From Bin87 sp965220505 (GTDB lineage Bacteria; Chloroflexota; Dehalococcoidia; Lucifugimonadales; UBA3495), in NCBI GenBank assembly GCA_965220505.1, contig CBDCQE010000001.1, forward strand, positions 868,001 to 932,000: a DNA stretch of 64,000 bases. Reading direction: 5' to 3'. Each line of letters opens with the position of its first letter. Positions within the stretch are counted from its first letter, which is position 1. The notes beneath the pieces were generated by a model. The model worked only from the letters and a program-made list of their open reading frames with translations, searched no databases and had not been told where the DNA came from. The translations under genes were made by a program, and so were the position numbers. This document shows, piece after piece, positions 1 to 8,954 of the stretch.

Positions 1-999
1 AACGCTGCCCTGTTCCACCTGTTCACCCACGCCTTCTTCAAGGCCCTGCTGTTCCTGGGCGCGGGCAGCGTGAACCACGCCGCCGGCACGTTCAACATGA
101 TGTACATGGGCGGTCTTCGCAAGGCGATGCCGGGGACATACGTCCTCACCGTGATCGGCGCGTTAAGCCTGGTGGGGATATTCCCGCTGGCCGGGTTCTG
201 GAGCAAGGATGAGATCCTGCTAGAGTCCTGGCTGGCCCACGGTCCTGTGCCGGCGTCGATCAGCGTGCTGGTCTTCGCGATGCTGCTGGTGGGCGTGCTG
301 TTGACGGCGTTTTACAGCTACCGGATGGTACACCTCACCTTCCACGGCGATTTCCGGGGCGGCGGCGAACGCGAATTGCACGACACGGAAGCAGCCGGGG
401 AACCGGCACCCACCGGGGTCAGCCACCACGTGCACCTGGGCGAATCGCCGCTGGTGATGCTCGTCCCCATGGGGTTCCTGGGAGTCAGCGCAGTAATCGC
501 CGGTTGGCTTGCCAATCCAATCGGCGTATCCAGCTTCTTGGGGATACCTTCGCACTGGCTGACGGAATACTTCGCTTCAGGACTGCATGACGGGCGTCAC
601 GCCCCACCGTTCAACATCACAATCGCAGTGATATCCAACGCCGTTGCCGTCGCCGGCATCGGTCTGGCCGTGCTCACCTACGCCTGGCCGCGACCATTCG
701 TCACCTCCGAACCGTTGAGCAAGGGCGGGCCGTTGCATACCTTGCTGGCCCAGCGGTATTACATGGACGATCTCTACGAGGGCGTCATCGTCGGGCGCAT
801 CTTTTACCGGGCCGTTGCCGCGATTACCGATTGGGTGGACCGCAACATTGTCGATGGCATTGTCGGCATGGTCGGCTGGATTTCACGGAACATAGGCAGC
901 CTGCTGGCCCTGGCCCAGAACGGACAGGTGCAGACCTACCCGCTGATAGCCGCCGCGGGCGGCCTGGTAATCATCGTGCTGTACCTGGCGCTGGGATAA
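1..999 (+). CDS. nuoL: NADH-quinone oxidoreductase subunit L (5'-truncated)
   Basis: The gene enters from the left edge in frame 1, so only about the last 332 residues are visible; full-length NuoL is usually 600-700 residues. The first residues include the conserved antiporter-like segment THAFFKALLFLGAGS, followed by several hydrophobic helices and the long C-terminal amphipathic and terminal helices typical of NuoL. It is a proton-pumping membrane-arm subunit of respiratory complex I. nuoM starts 6 bp after its stop and nuoN follows, the standard nuoLMN order, so this is the 3' end of a nuo operon whose other genes lie upstream of the window. Confidence 0.97.
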   Translation, partial: NAALFHLFTHAFFKALLFLGAGSVNHAAGTFNMMYMGGLRKAMPGTYVLTVIGALSLVGIFPLAGFWSKDEILLESWLAHGPVPASISVLVFAMLLVGVLLTAFYSYRMVHLTFHGDFRGGGERELHDTEAAGEPAPTGVSHHVHLGESPLVMLVPMGFLGVSAVIAGWLANPIGVSSFLGIPSHWLTEYFASGLHDGRHAPPFNITIAVISNAVAVAGIGLAVLTYAWPRPFVTSEPLSKGGPLHTLLAQRYYMDDLYEGVIVGRIFYRAVAAITDWVDRNIVDGIVGMVGWISRNIGSLLALAQNGQVQTYPLIAAAGGLVIIVLYLALG

Positions 1000-1005
1000 A
1001 CGCGA

Positions 1006-2544
1006 ATGCCAACCGGATTCAGCGGCCTTCTGACCGCCACCGTTTTCCTGCCCGCCGTCGCGGCCCTGCTGCTGGCGTTCGGGCTGGTACGGGGTGATCG
1101 CAACATTCGGTGGTTCGCCGCCGCCGCCGCCGTCGCCGACCTGGTCCTGTCGGTGATCGTCTTCGCGCTCTTCCGGCCGGGAGGGGAGAGGTTCCAACTG
1201 GTCGACCGGTTCGACTGGATCACCACGGATACGGTGCAGGCCAGCTACCTGTTGGGAGTGGACGGGATCAGCGCCCCGCTGGTCATGCTGACCGGACTAC
1301 TCGGCTTGTGCGCGGTGTTCGTGTCGTTCCACATCAGCACCCGGGTGCGGGAGTATTTCATCTGGCTGTTCGTGCTGCAGACCGCGGTTCTCGGCGTTTT
1401 CACCGCCCTGGACTTCCTGCTGTTCTTCCTGTTCTGGGAAATCGAGTTGGTGCCGATGTACCTGCTGATCTCGACCTGGGGCACCGGACGGCGCGAATAC
1501 TCCGCTATGAAGTTCCTGATTTTCACGATCCTCGGCTCGGCCTTCATGCTGGTGGCGATAGTCGCGGTGTTCGTTAGCGCGGGAGTGGGCAGCTTCGACA
1601 TGACGCGACTGCTGGAGCCGGGCGGCGCGCTGGATGCGTCACGGGCCGCGCTGCCCATGGGGGTCCTGTTCTGGCTGTTCTTCATCGCCTTTGCGGTGAA
1701 GCTTCCCACGTGGCCGGTTCACACCTGGCTGCCGGACGCGCACACCGACGCGCCCACTGCCGGCAGCGTGATGCTCGCCGGCGTGATGCTGAAAATGGGC
1801 GGCTATGGCCTCCTGCGGATCAACGCGGGAATGTTCCCCGAGCAGCTTCAACAATTCGCTCTGCCCATCGTGGCCCTCGGGGTCATCAGCGTACTGTATG
1901 GCGCAGTGGTCACCCTGCGGCAAACCGACTTGAAACGGCTCATCGCGTATTCCAGCGTCAGCCACATGGGACTGGTGCTGATCGGACTGGGTTCCGTAGC
2001 CGTCGTGGGTGGAGCGCTCACCGATGCCGGCCTGACCGGCGCGGTGATGCAGTTGTTCACCCACGGCACCATCACCGGGCTCTTATTCGTGGCCGTGGGC
2101 ATCCTGTACGAGCAGACCCACACCAGGCATATCCCCGATCTCGGCGGCCTGGCAAACCGGATGCCGATCCTCTCCGGGGCGTTCCTGATCGCGGGCGCCG
2201 CATCGCTGGGGTTGCCCCTGCTGAGCGGGTTCGTGTCCGAGATCCTGGTGTTCTTCGGCGCGTTCCGGGCCTTCCCGGTGCTGACGATCCTGGCAGTGTT
2301 GGGCATCATATTGGCCGCGGGGTACATCCTCTGGATGTTGCAGCGCACGTTGTTCGGTCCCCGACCCGCACGTTGGGATAACCTGACCGACGCCTCTCCC
2401 GCGGAATTGGTCCCGGTGGCGCTGCTGGTGATCAGTATCGTCGCGGTCGGGGTCTATCCCATGTGGCTGACGGATGTGTTCCGCGACGGGCTGGAGCCGA
2501 TAGTCAGCGGATACAACGCCGGGCTGGCCGGGATCAGCCGCTAG
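1006..2544 (+). CDS. nuoM: NADH-quinone oxidoreductase subunit M
   Basis: A 512-residue, almost entirely hydrophobic protein with about 14 predicted membrane segments. It is an antiporter-like subunit of complex I that couples quinone reduction to proton translocation. Recognisable motifs are FWEIELVPMYLLI around residue 145, containing the conserved membrane glutamate, and KLPTWPVHTWLPDAHTDAP around residues 232-250. It starts 6 bp after nuoL and is followed 20 bp later by nuoN, so the three are co-transcribed. Length and motif order are normal for NuoM. Confidence 0.97.
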   Translation: MPTGFSGLLTATVFLPAVAALLLAFGLVRGDRNIRWFAAAAAVADLVLSVIVFALFRPGGERFQLVDRFDWITTDTVQASYLLGVDGISAPLVMLTGLLGLCAVFVSFHISTRVREYFIWLFVLQTAVLGVFTALDFLLFFLFWEIELVPMYLLISTWGTGRREYSAMKFLIFTILGSAFMLVAIVAVFVSAGVGSFDMTRLLEPGGALDASRAALPMGVLFWLFFIAFAVKLPTWPVHTWLPDAHTDAPTAGSVMLAGVMLKMGGYGLLRINAGMFPEQLQQFALPIVALGVISVLYGAVVTLRQTDLKRLIAYSSVSHMGLVLIGLGSVAVVGGALTDAGLTGAVMQLFTHGTITGLLFVAVGILYEQTHTRHIPDLGGLANRMPILSGAFLIAGAASLGLPLLSGFVSEILVFFGAFRAFPVLTILAVLGIILAAGYILWMLQRTLFGPRPARWDNLTDASPAELVPVALLVISIVAVGVYPMWLTDVFRDGLEPIVSGYNAGLAGISR

Positions 2545-2564
2545 CCACCAAGACCGGAAACGCA

Positions 2565-4079
2565 ATGACTGTTTACGACCTCTACCTGGTTTCGCCGTAC
2601 TTGGCACTGGCTGCTTTGGCCATGCTGGTGATCGTCGCGGACCTGGTCACCCGTCGCACCGGTTTGCTGGTTGGTCTGTCCTTTGTCGGACTGGCGGCGC
2701 CGGCGGCGTTGAGCGCCTGGCAGTTGGTGGACCTGACCAGCAGCGGAGCCAGTGAACTGACCGCCGAGGGATCGGTCATCCTCTACACCCTATCGATTGA
2801 CCGGTTCGCGCTGTTCTTCAACTTCCTGATTCTGGCGGCGGTTGGGCTGGTGGTCCTGGTGTCCAACGATTACGTGCGACGCGTGGAGCGCCTCCAGGGG
2901 GAGTACTTCGGCTTGATGCTGCTGTCGGCCACCGGCATGATGCTGCTGGCCGCGGCCAACGAACTGATCACGATATACATCGCCCTGGAACTGACCACCC
3001 TCCCGCTGGCGGCGCTGGCGGCGTTCCTGCCCAACGCGCGCTCCAGCGAAGCCGGAATGAAGTTCCTCATCATCGGCGCAATCAGCAGCGCGGTGATGCT
3101 GTACGGAATGGCGTTGATCTACGGCTTCACGGGAAGCACGCGGTTGGACGAGATCGCCGCGGTACTGGCGGCAAGTCCGCAATCAGGCATATTGCCTTTC
3201 GGCAGCATGGCGGTCCTGCTGGCGGTAGTGCTCCTGCTGACCGGATTCGGCTTCAAGATGTCTGCGGCGCCGTTCCAGATGTGGGTACCGGACGTCTACG
3301 AAGGCGCTCCTACCCCCATGGTTGCCTTCCTCTCGGTAGCGAGCAAAGCCGCCGCGTTCGCGCTGGTTCTCCGGGTATTCTACATCGGGTTTGATTCCCT
3401 GGGCGGCGACTGGTGGGTCCTCCTTGCGGGATTGGCCGCGCTATCCATGACCATCGGGAACCTGGTGGCAATAGCCCAGCGGAACATCAAGCGGATGTTC
3501 GGTTACAGCACCATCGCCCACGCCGGATACATTCTGGTCGGCGTCGCCGCCGTGGCAACGGTCGGCGATGATTCCGCCACTTTCGGACCCAGCAGCGTGC
3601 TGTTCTACCTGGCGGCGTACACCGCGGCGAACCTGACCGCGTTCTTCGCTATCGTGTGCATCGGCAACCGGATCAACAGCGATGAGATCGAAGACTATGC
3701 CGGAATGCTGCGGCGCGCCCCGTTCCTGGCCATCGCGCTGGCGCTGGCGCTGATCGCGCTGATCGGAGTGCCGCCCACCAGCATATTCATCGCCAAAATC
3801 TACATCTTCGCGGCCGCGATCAACACCGGCGAATCGCTGATGACCTGGCTGGTTATCATCGGGGTGGTCAACAGCGTGGTGTCGGCTTACTACTACCTCC
3901 GCGTTATCAAGGTGATGTTCCTGCAACCCGCTATCCAAACGGAACGTCTGGGTGGGTCGTGGCCGGTGAACGTAGCGCTGGGCGTGGCCGCACTGTGCAT
4001 GATCTGGCTGGGCGTGGCGCCGGGAATCATCGTGACGGCGGCGGAACGGGCCGCGTTCGTGCTGCTGGCCGGCGGGTAG
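2565..4079 (+). CDS. nuoN: NADH-quinone oxidoreductase subunit N
   Basis: A 504-residue polytopic membrane protein and the third antiporter-like subunit of complex I. The segment KMSAAPFQMWVPDVYEGAPTP near residue 231 is the NuoN hallmark, and the lysine/glutamate residues of the proton channel are in place. The frame is open upstream to 2463, but the ATG at 2565 gives the expected N-terminus (MTVYDLYLVSPYLALAAL) without overlapping nuoM, so it is preferred. Last gene of the nuo run; nadK follows after 22 bp and may share the transcript. Confidence 0.96.
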   Translation: MTVYDLYLVSPYLALAALAMLVIVADLVTRRTGLLVGLSFVGLAAPAALSAWQLVDLTSSGASELTAEGSVILYTLSIDRFALFFNFLILAAVGLVVLVSNDYVRRVERLQGEYFGLMLLSATGMMLLAAANELITIYIALELTTLPLAALAAFLPNARSSEAGMKFLIIGAISSAVMLYGMALIYGFTGSTRLDEIAAVLAASPQSGILPFGSMAVLLAVVLLLTGFGFKMSAAPFQMWVPDVYEGAPTPMVAFLSVASKAAAFALVLRVFYIGFDSLGGDWWVLLAGLAALSMTIGNLVAIAQRNIKRMFGYSTIAHAGYILVGVAAVATVGDDSATFGPSSVLFYLAAYTAANLTAFFAIVCIGNRINSDEIEDYAGMLRRAPFLAIALALALIALIGVPPTSIFIAKIYIFAAAINTGESLMTWLVIIGVVNSVVSAYYYLRVIKVMFLQPAIQTERLGGSWPVNVALGVAALCMIWLGVAPGIIVTAAERAAFVLLAGG

Positions 4080-4101
4080 GGATCCGGACGGACTCGCGCA
4101 G

Positions 4102-4953
4102 ATGAAAACGGTCGGCATCGCGTACAACGATCTGATCCCCGAGGCGTTGGACCTGGCCCATGCCATCGTCGGCGAGTTGAACCTCGGGTCCGACACCTGG
4201 ATCCTGCGGGCGGAAGATGCGGAAGACCTGAGCCAGCGGGCGCAAGGAACGGATTTGGTAATCACCATCGGAGGCGACGGTACGATCTTGCGCGTGAATC
4301 GTGCTATTGCACCTCAAGGCATCGCTCTGTTGGGCATCAACATGGGTCGGCTGGGCTTCATGACCGAGTTGACGGTGCCCGGTGTAATGGAACAGTTGCC
4401 CAAGTATCTGAACGAGGACATGAGGGTCTCGGAGCACAGTATGCTGATGGCGACTGTGTTCCGGCGCGGAGATGACGAGGAAACGGTCGGCGAGGGACCC
4501 TACCACGCACTCAATGACGTGGTGCTCTCGCGGAGCCGAGTGTCCCGGGTGATCACGGTGCGCGCGGTGATTGACGGCGCAGACGTGTCCACCTTCCGAG
4601 CCGACGGGGTAATCCTGGCGACGGCCACGGGCAGCACCGGGTACAGTTTCGCCGCCGGCGGCCCCATCGTGGACCCGCTGTCCGACGACGTGGTGCTTAC
4701 TCCGCTGGCATCGCACGTTGGGTTGACGACACCGCTGGTACTGCGACCCACCAGCAGCGTCGATTTCCGGTTGGAAGGCTCGCAGGAAGCGATTATCAGC
4801 GTGGATGGGTTCGAGAATCACCCGATTGAACCGGGCGACTGGGTGCGCATCACGCGCAGCCCGTATCGGGCGCGGTTCCTGCGGGCCAACGATCACAACT
4901 ATTTCTGGGCGACCCTCACCCGCCGGCTGGGCTTCAGCCTTACGGGGCGCTAG
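4102..4953 (+). CDS. nadK: NAD kinase
   Basis: A 283-residue cytosolic ATP-NAD kinase that makes NADP+. The nucleotide-binding GGDGT motif is at about residue 57 (IGGDGTILR), and the second conserved block ATATGSTGYSFAAGGPIV is near residue 173, as in bacterial PpnK. The length is typical. It follows nuoN by 22 bp and precedes two Nudix hydrolases by 12 bp, giving a small pyridine-nucleotide group: NADH use, NADP synthesis and ADP-ribose/NADH-type pyrophosphatases. Confidence 0.95.
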   Translation: MKTVGIAYNDLIPEALDLAHAIVGELNLGSDTWILRAEDAEDLSQRAQGTDLVITIGGDGTILRVNRAIAPQGIALLGINMGRLGFMTELTVPGVMEQLPKYLNEDMRVSEHSMLMATVFRRGDDEETVGEGPYHALNDVVLSRSRVSRVITVRAVIDGADVSTFRADGVILATATGSTGYSFAAGGPIVDPLSDDVVLTPLASHVGLTTPLVLRPTSSVDFRLEGSQEAIISVDGFENHPIEPGDWVRITRSPYRARFLRANDHNYFWATLTRRLGFSLTGR

Positions 4954-4965
4954 GCAGAGAACGCA

Positions 4966-5514
4966 ATGACCACCTTTCCCGATAACGAACCCACCATCTC
5001 TTCGCGCCACATTTACAGCGGGCGGATCATCGACGTGCGAGTCGATACCGTCCGCCTGCAGAGTGGTCGGGAAAGCACCCGAGAAATCGTGGATCATGCG
5101 CCGTCAATTTGCGTGGTGCCGGTTGACGCTGACGGCAATGTCCTGATGGTGCGCCAGTACCGGAAACCCACGGATGGCTTTCTCCTGGAGGTTCCGGCGG
5201 GAGGAATCGACGAAGGGGAAACGCCCGAGGAGGCCACACGCCGGGAACTGCAGGAGGAGATCGGCCACACGGCCGATAATCTCGAATCGTTGAGCGCATT
5301 CTGGTTGGCTCCGGGTTGGTGCTCCGAGTACATGTACGCATTTCTGGCCACTGGTCTGAGGCCGGCGAACCTGGACTCGGATGAGGATGAATTCATCGAG
5401 GTGGTGCGGCTGCCGATGCGAGAGGTTGCGGACGCGATCAGCCGCGGCGAAATACAGGACGCCAAGAGTGTGGCATCGCTGCTGCTGGCGGCGCGTACCC
5501 TTGGCTCCGAGTAG
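4966..5514 (+). CDS. Nudix hydrolase, ADP-ribose pyrophosphatase-like
   Basis: A 182-residue Nudix protein. A complete Nudix box runs from about residue 78 (GGIDEGETPEEATRREL followed by QEEIG), preceded by the VPVDADGNVLMVRQYR strand and followed by a loop typical of the ADP-ribose pyrophosphatase (NudF) subfamily. Likely reaction: hydrolysis of ADP-ribose or a related nucleoside diphosphate sugar to AMP plus sugar phosphate. The substrate is inferred from subfamily resemblance only. It sits 12 bp after nadK and 10 bp before a paralogue of equal length. Confidence 0.88.
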   Translation: MTTFPDNEPTISSRHIYSGRIIDVRVDTVRLQSGRESTREIVDHAPSICVVPVDADGNVLMVRQYRKPTDGFLLEVPAGGIDEGETPEEATRRELQEEIGHTADNLESLSAFWLAPGWCSEYMYAFLATGLRPANLDSDEDEFIEVVRLPMREVADAISRGEIQDAKSVASLLLAARTLGSE

Positions 5515-5524
5515 CCCTCGACGC

Positions 5525-6073
5525 ATGGCGAGCATGTCGGAGAGGACCGCGCCTGCCGGATCGCGATGGATCTACCGGGGGCAGTTTATCAACCTGAGGG
5601 AAGACACCGTCCTGCTGGAGGACGGTGAAAGTCACACGACGACCATCGTCGAATACCCATCGTCGGTTTGCGTGGTACCACTGTTGGCGGATGGCACGGT
5701 GATGCTGGTCCGTCAATTCCGCAAGCCGGCCGAGGAGTTCCTGCTTGAAGCGCCGGCCGGCAAGATGGAGCCCGGCGAAAAGCCGGAAGCCGCCGCGCTC
5801 CGGGAAATGCAGGAAGAGATCGGGCACACGGCCGGACAATTGGACCCGTTGGCCACCTTCTACACCGAGCCTGCGCTATGCACGCAGCGCATGCACGTAT
5901 TCCTGGCGAGGGACCTATCGCCGGCCAGGCTGTCGGCTGACGATGACGAGTTCATCGACGTGCGCAGGGTTTCGATGGATCGAGTCGCGGGCTTGATCGC
6001 GGACCGATCGATACGCGACGCGAAGAGCATAAGCGCGTTGTTGCTAGCGATGCGGGTTATGGGCGATAATTAG
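5525..6073 (+). CDS. Nudix hydrolase, tandem paralogue of the preceding gene
   Basis: A second 182-residue Nudix hydrolase, clearly homologous to its upstream neighbour (shared VVPLLADGTVMLVRQFRKP block and C-terminal D-AKS-SALLLA ending). Its Nudix box begins GKMEPGEKPEAAALREMQEEIG at about residue 80. The frame is open upstream into the previous gene, but the ATG at 5525 (or the in-frame ATG at 5534) avoids a long overlap and matches the paralogue's N-terminus. Likely an ADP-ribose or sugar-nucleotide pyrophosphatase. Divergence between the copies suggests an old tandem duplication with possible substrate specialisation. Confidence 0.87.
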   Translation: MASMSERTAPAGSRWIYRGQFINLREDTVLLEDGESHTTTIVEYPSSVCVVPLLADGTVMLVRQFRKPAEEFLLEAPAGKMEPGEKPEAAALREMQEEIGHTAGQLDPLATFYTEPALCTQRMHVFLARDLSPARLSADDDEFIDVRRVSMDRVAGLIADRSIRDAKSISALLLAMRVMGDN

Positions 6074-6150
6074 CCGCCGCAAAATGGCGCGCCGCTTGTG
6101 AGCGCCATCAACCGCCGGACTCTGCGGCGCCCGGCCGGAGGAAAACACAC

Positions 6151-7839
6151 ATGGCAGAGGTTTTGCAACACGACGTGCTGGTAGTGGGCGCGGGCCTGGC
6201 CGGTATGCGCGCCGCGATAGCGGCCCGGGCCGGCGGCGCGAACACCGCCATCATCAGCAAGGTCCATCCGGTTCGCAGTCATTCCAACGCGGCACAGGGC
6301 GGCATCAACGCGGCCCTGCTGGATCGCGGTGACGACTGGGAGGACCACGCCTACGACACCATCAAGGGCAGCGACTTCCTGGGAGATCAGGACGCCATCG
6401 AAGTGATGTGCCGTCAGGCGGGCGCGTCCCTGATCGACATGGAACACATGGGCGTGACCTTCAACCGCGATGATGACGGTCGGCTGGGTACTAGGGCTTT
6501 CGGCGGTCAGCGTCGGGCGCGCACCTTCTTCGTGGGCGACTTCACGGGCCAGGCGCTGCTCCACGTCATGTTCGAGCAGCTTATCAAATCGGGCGTGCAG
6601 CGCTACGAGGAATGGTTCGTCACCGCGCTGATCATGGAAGATGGCCAGGCGGCGGGCGTTATCGCGCTCGAGATTCGCACCGGCGAACTGCACCTGATCC
6701 GGGCCAAGTCGGTCATCCTCGCCACCGGCGGCTGCGGGCGGCTGTTCGAGCCCAGCACCAACGCCCTGATCGTGACCGGCGACGGGATGGGGCTGGTGTA
6801 CAACGCCGGCGGCCAGCTGATGGACATGGAAATGGTGCAGTACCATCCCACCACCCTGGCCGGCAGCGGCGTGTTGATTTCTGAGGCGGCACGCGGTGAG
6901 GGCGCCTACCTTCGTGACAAAGACGGGAACCGCTTCATGGAGAAATACGCTCCCAATATGATGGAGCTGGCTTCCCGGGACGTAGTGTCCCGTGCGGAAC
7001 AGACGGAGATCAACGCGGGCAACGGCGTCGACGGGTGCGTGTACCTGGACTGCACACACCTGGGTGAGGCCCTGATCATGGAAAAGTTGATCCAGATCAG
7101 GGAAATCGGCATCGACCTGGCCGGCGTGGACATGATCAAAGCGCCAATTCCCATCCGGCCCGGCATGCACTACATCATGGGCGGCATCAAGACGGACATC
7201 GAAGGCCGCACCAATCTGAACGGCGTTTATGCTGCGGGCGAATGCGCCAATGTCAGCGTCCACGGGGGGAACCGCCTGGGAGCCAATTCGCTGCTGGACA
7301 CCATCGTGTTTGGCGAAAGGTCCGGGAACCACGCCTCGGAATTCACCCGCCACATGGACTACGTTGAGTTCGACGCCAACGCTGCCCTGAATCAGGAGCG
7401 GCGCCGGATCCAGGAGATGCTGGACCGGCCGGAGAACGGCGACCGGTGGTCGGCAATCCGGAGGGAGATGGGCGAATCGATGAACCGGAACGTTGCGGTT
7501 TTCCGGAACGAAGAAGGCATCGAGGAAACCATTGATGACCTCCACCAATTGCGACGCCGCTACGAGAACGTTCCCGTTCATAACAAGGGCAAGAGTTTCA
7601 ACACCGACCTGATTTTCGCGCTGGAGTTGGGCTACATGCTGGACTGCGCGGACACCATCGCGGTCGGGGCGCTGGAACGCAAGGAGAGCCGGGGGGCGCA
7701 GTTCCGCACGGACTACCCCGAGCGGAACGACGAGGAATGGCTGCACCACATCGTCCTGACCAAGGGCGACGGGGGACCTGTGACGTCCGAATTGCCGGTC
7801 ACCATCACCCAGTGGACGCCCGAGGAGAGGAAATACTAG
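6151..7839 (+). CDS. sdhA: Succinate dehydrogenase/fumarate reductase flavoprotein subunit
   Basis: A 562-residue FAD protein. The dinucleotide-binding motif VVGAGLAGMRAAIAA is at residues 11-25, and HSNAAQGGINAA follows with His44 at the position used for covalent FAD attachment. The active-site stretch around HGGNRLGANSLLD lies near residue 371. It oxidises succinate (or reduces fumarate) at the membrane surface and passes electrons to SdhB. A GGAGG-like ribosome site (ccggaggaaaac) precedes the ATG. sdhB starts 3 bp after its stop, and an HdrB-like sdhE follows instead of the usual cytochrome b anchor. Confidence 0.95.
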   Translation: MAEVLQHDVLVVGAGLAGMRAAIAARAGGANTAIISKVHPVRSHSNAAQGGINAALLDRGDDWEDHAYDTIKGSDFLGDQDAIEVMCRQAGASLIDMEHMGVTFNRDDDGRLGTRAFGGQRRARTFFVGDFTGQALLHVMFEQLIKSGVQRYEEWFVTALIMEDGQAAGVIALEIRTGELHLIRAKSVILATGGCGRLFEPSTNALIVTGDGMGLVYNAGGQLMDMEMVQYHPTTLAGSGVLISEAARGEGAYLRDKDGNRFMEKYAPNMMELASRDVVSRAEQTEINAGNGVDGCVYLDCTHLGEALIMEKLIQIREIGIDLAGVDMIKAPIPIRPGMHYIMGGIKTDIEGRTNLNGVYAAGECANVSVHGGNRLGANSLLDTIVFGERSGNHASEFTRHMDYVEFDANAALNQERRRIQEMLDRPENGDRWSAIRREMGESMNRNVAVFRNEEGIEETIDDLHQLRRRYENVPVHNKGKSFNTDLIFALELGYMLDCADTIAVGALERKESRGAQFRTDYPERNDEEWLHHIVLTKGDGGPVTSELPVTITQWTPEERKY

Positions 7840-7842
7840 GCT

Positions 7843-8850
7843 ATGGACGTTACCATCCGGGTAAAAAGACAGGATCCGGAGGCGAGCGACGAGCGCCGGA
7901 TGCCCTACTGGCAGGACTATCCGGTGGCAATCGCCGACAACGCCACGGTCCTGGACGCTTTGATACAAATTCGGGAAGACGACGACGGTACGCTGTCGCT
8001 GCGATGCTCGTGCCGGAGCGCGATCTGCGGGTCGTGCGCGATGCGCATCAACGGCCACGCCGGGCTCGCCTGTAAGACCATCGCGAACACAGTAGTGCAG
8101 GACGGGGTCATCACGGTGGAGCCGGCCGGTGTCATGCCGGTGATTAAAGACCTGGTCGTCAACTTCGATTTGTTCTGGGAAAAGATCGAAGCGGTTGACC
8201 CCTTCCTGAAGCACGCGGGCCAGGAACCGGAAGGTGAGTACATCGTGTCCAACGACGCGATGCTGCACCTTTCCGGCGTTACCGCCTGCATCATGTGCGG
8301 AGCGTGCGTTTCCGACTGCACTGTGCTTGAAGTGGATCCGACGTTCCTGGGACCTGCCGCGCTGGCCAAGGCCTACCGGTTCACCGCGGACCCGCGGGAC
8401 GGCGATGCCAGCGGCGTTTCCATGGAACGGCTGTGGGCCCTGAGCGAACCCACCGGCATCTGGGACTGCACGCGGTGCAACGAATGCGTCCAGGCCTGCC
8501 CCAAGGGCGTGGCTCCCATGGACCGCATCATGGCGATCCGCGAACAGGCGATCCAGCAGGGTTACACCAACAACAACGGAGCGCGCCATACCGACGCGTT
8601 CACCGAATCGGTCGGACACAGCGGCCGGCTGGACGAACTGCGGCTGCCCATCAAGTCAGTGGGCGGGTTCACCAATATGCCGGCGCTGATGGACTACATG
8701 CCGGTGGCCTTCCGCGCGCTGCGGCGGGGCAAGATGCCTCCCATCGCCCACAAGAATGTGGAGAACGTGGAGGCGGTGCGGAGGTTGTTCCGCCAGTTGG
8801 AACCGGATGCGCCGGCCCCCCAAGTCAGCAACAACTCACCCTTCGGGTAG
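7843..8850 (+). CDS. sdhB: Succinate dehydrogenase/fumarate reductase iron-sulfur subunit
   Basis: A 335-residue iron-sulfur protein, longer than the roughly 240-residue classical SdhB. The plant-type [2Fe-2S] motif is seen as C57-x4-C62-x2-C65-x11-C77. Two C-terminal cysteine groups (CIMCGACVSDC and CTRCNECVQACP) bind the [4Fe-4S] and [3Fe-4S]/[4Fe-4S] clusters. The tail of about 90 residues beyond the last cluster is an extension of unknown role. It transfers electrons from SdhA to the SdhE-type subunit encoded 104 bp downstream. Confidence 0.94.
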   Translation: MDVTIRVKRQDPEASDERRMPYWQDYPVAIADNATVLDALIQIREDDDGTLSLRCSCRSAICGSCAMRINGHAGLACKTIANTVVQDGVITVEPAGVMPVIKDLVVNFDLFWEKIEAVDPFLKHAGQEPEGEYIVSNDAMLHLSGVTACIMCGACVSDCTVLEVDPTFLGPAALAKAYRFTADPRDGDASGVSMERLWALSEPTGIWDCTRCNECVQACPKGVAPMDRIMAIREQAIQQGYTNNNGARHTDAFTESVGHSGRLDELRLPIKSVGGFTNMPALMDYMPVAFRALRRGKMPPIAHKNVENVEAVRRLFRQLEPDAPAPQVSNNSPFG

Positions 8851-8893
8851 CCGGACGCCTGAAGGCCGGTACATGCCGCTTACCCCGAGGCCA

Positions 8894-8921
8894 ATAGGGG
8901 CGAACCACCATTCGCCCCTAT
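8894..8921. repeat. Short intergenic palindrome (TAGGGGCGAA type)
   Basis: Perfect 11-bp inverted arms ATAGGGGCGAA (8894-8904) and its complement (8911-8921) around a 6-nt loop, placed between sdhB and sdhE. There is no T-run on either side, so it is not a normal terminator. The same core recurs at 51555-51582. Confidence 0.8.
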
Positions 8922-8954
8922 ACTAGTGGTTAATCGATTGAGGAGGAGGAACTC

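Noticed and set aside
6070..8619. Long open frame on the minus strand opposite sdhA/sdhB
   Set aside because: It lies entirely antisense to two unmistakable genes. Its His/Arg/Val/Gly-rich translation is typical of the complementary strand of GC-rich coding DNA, and it has no domain.
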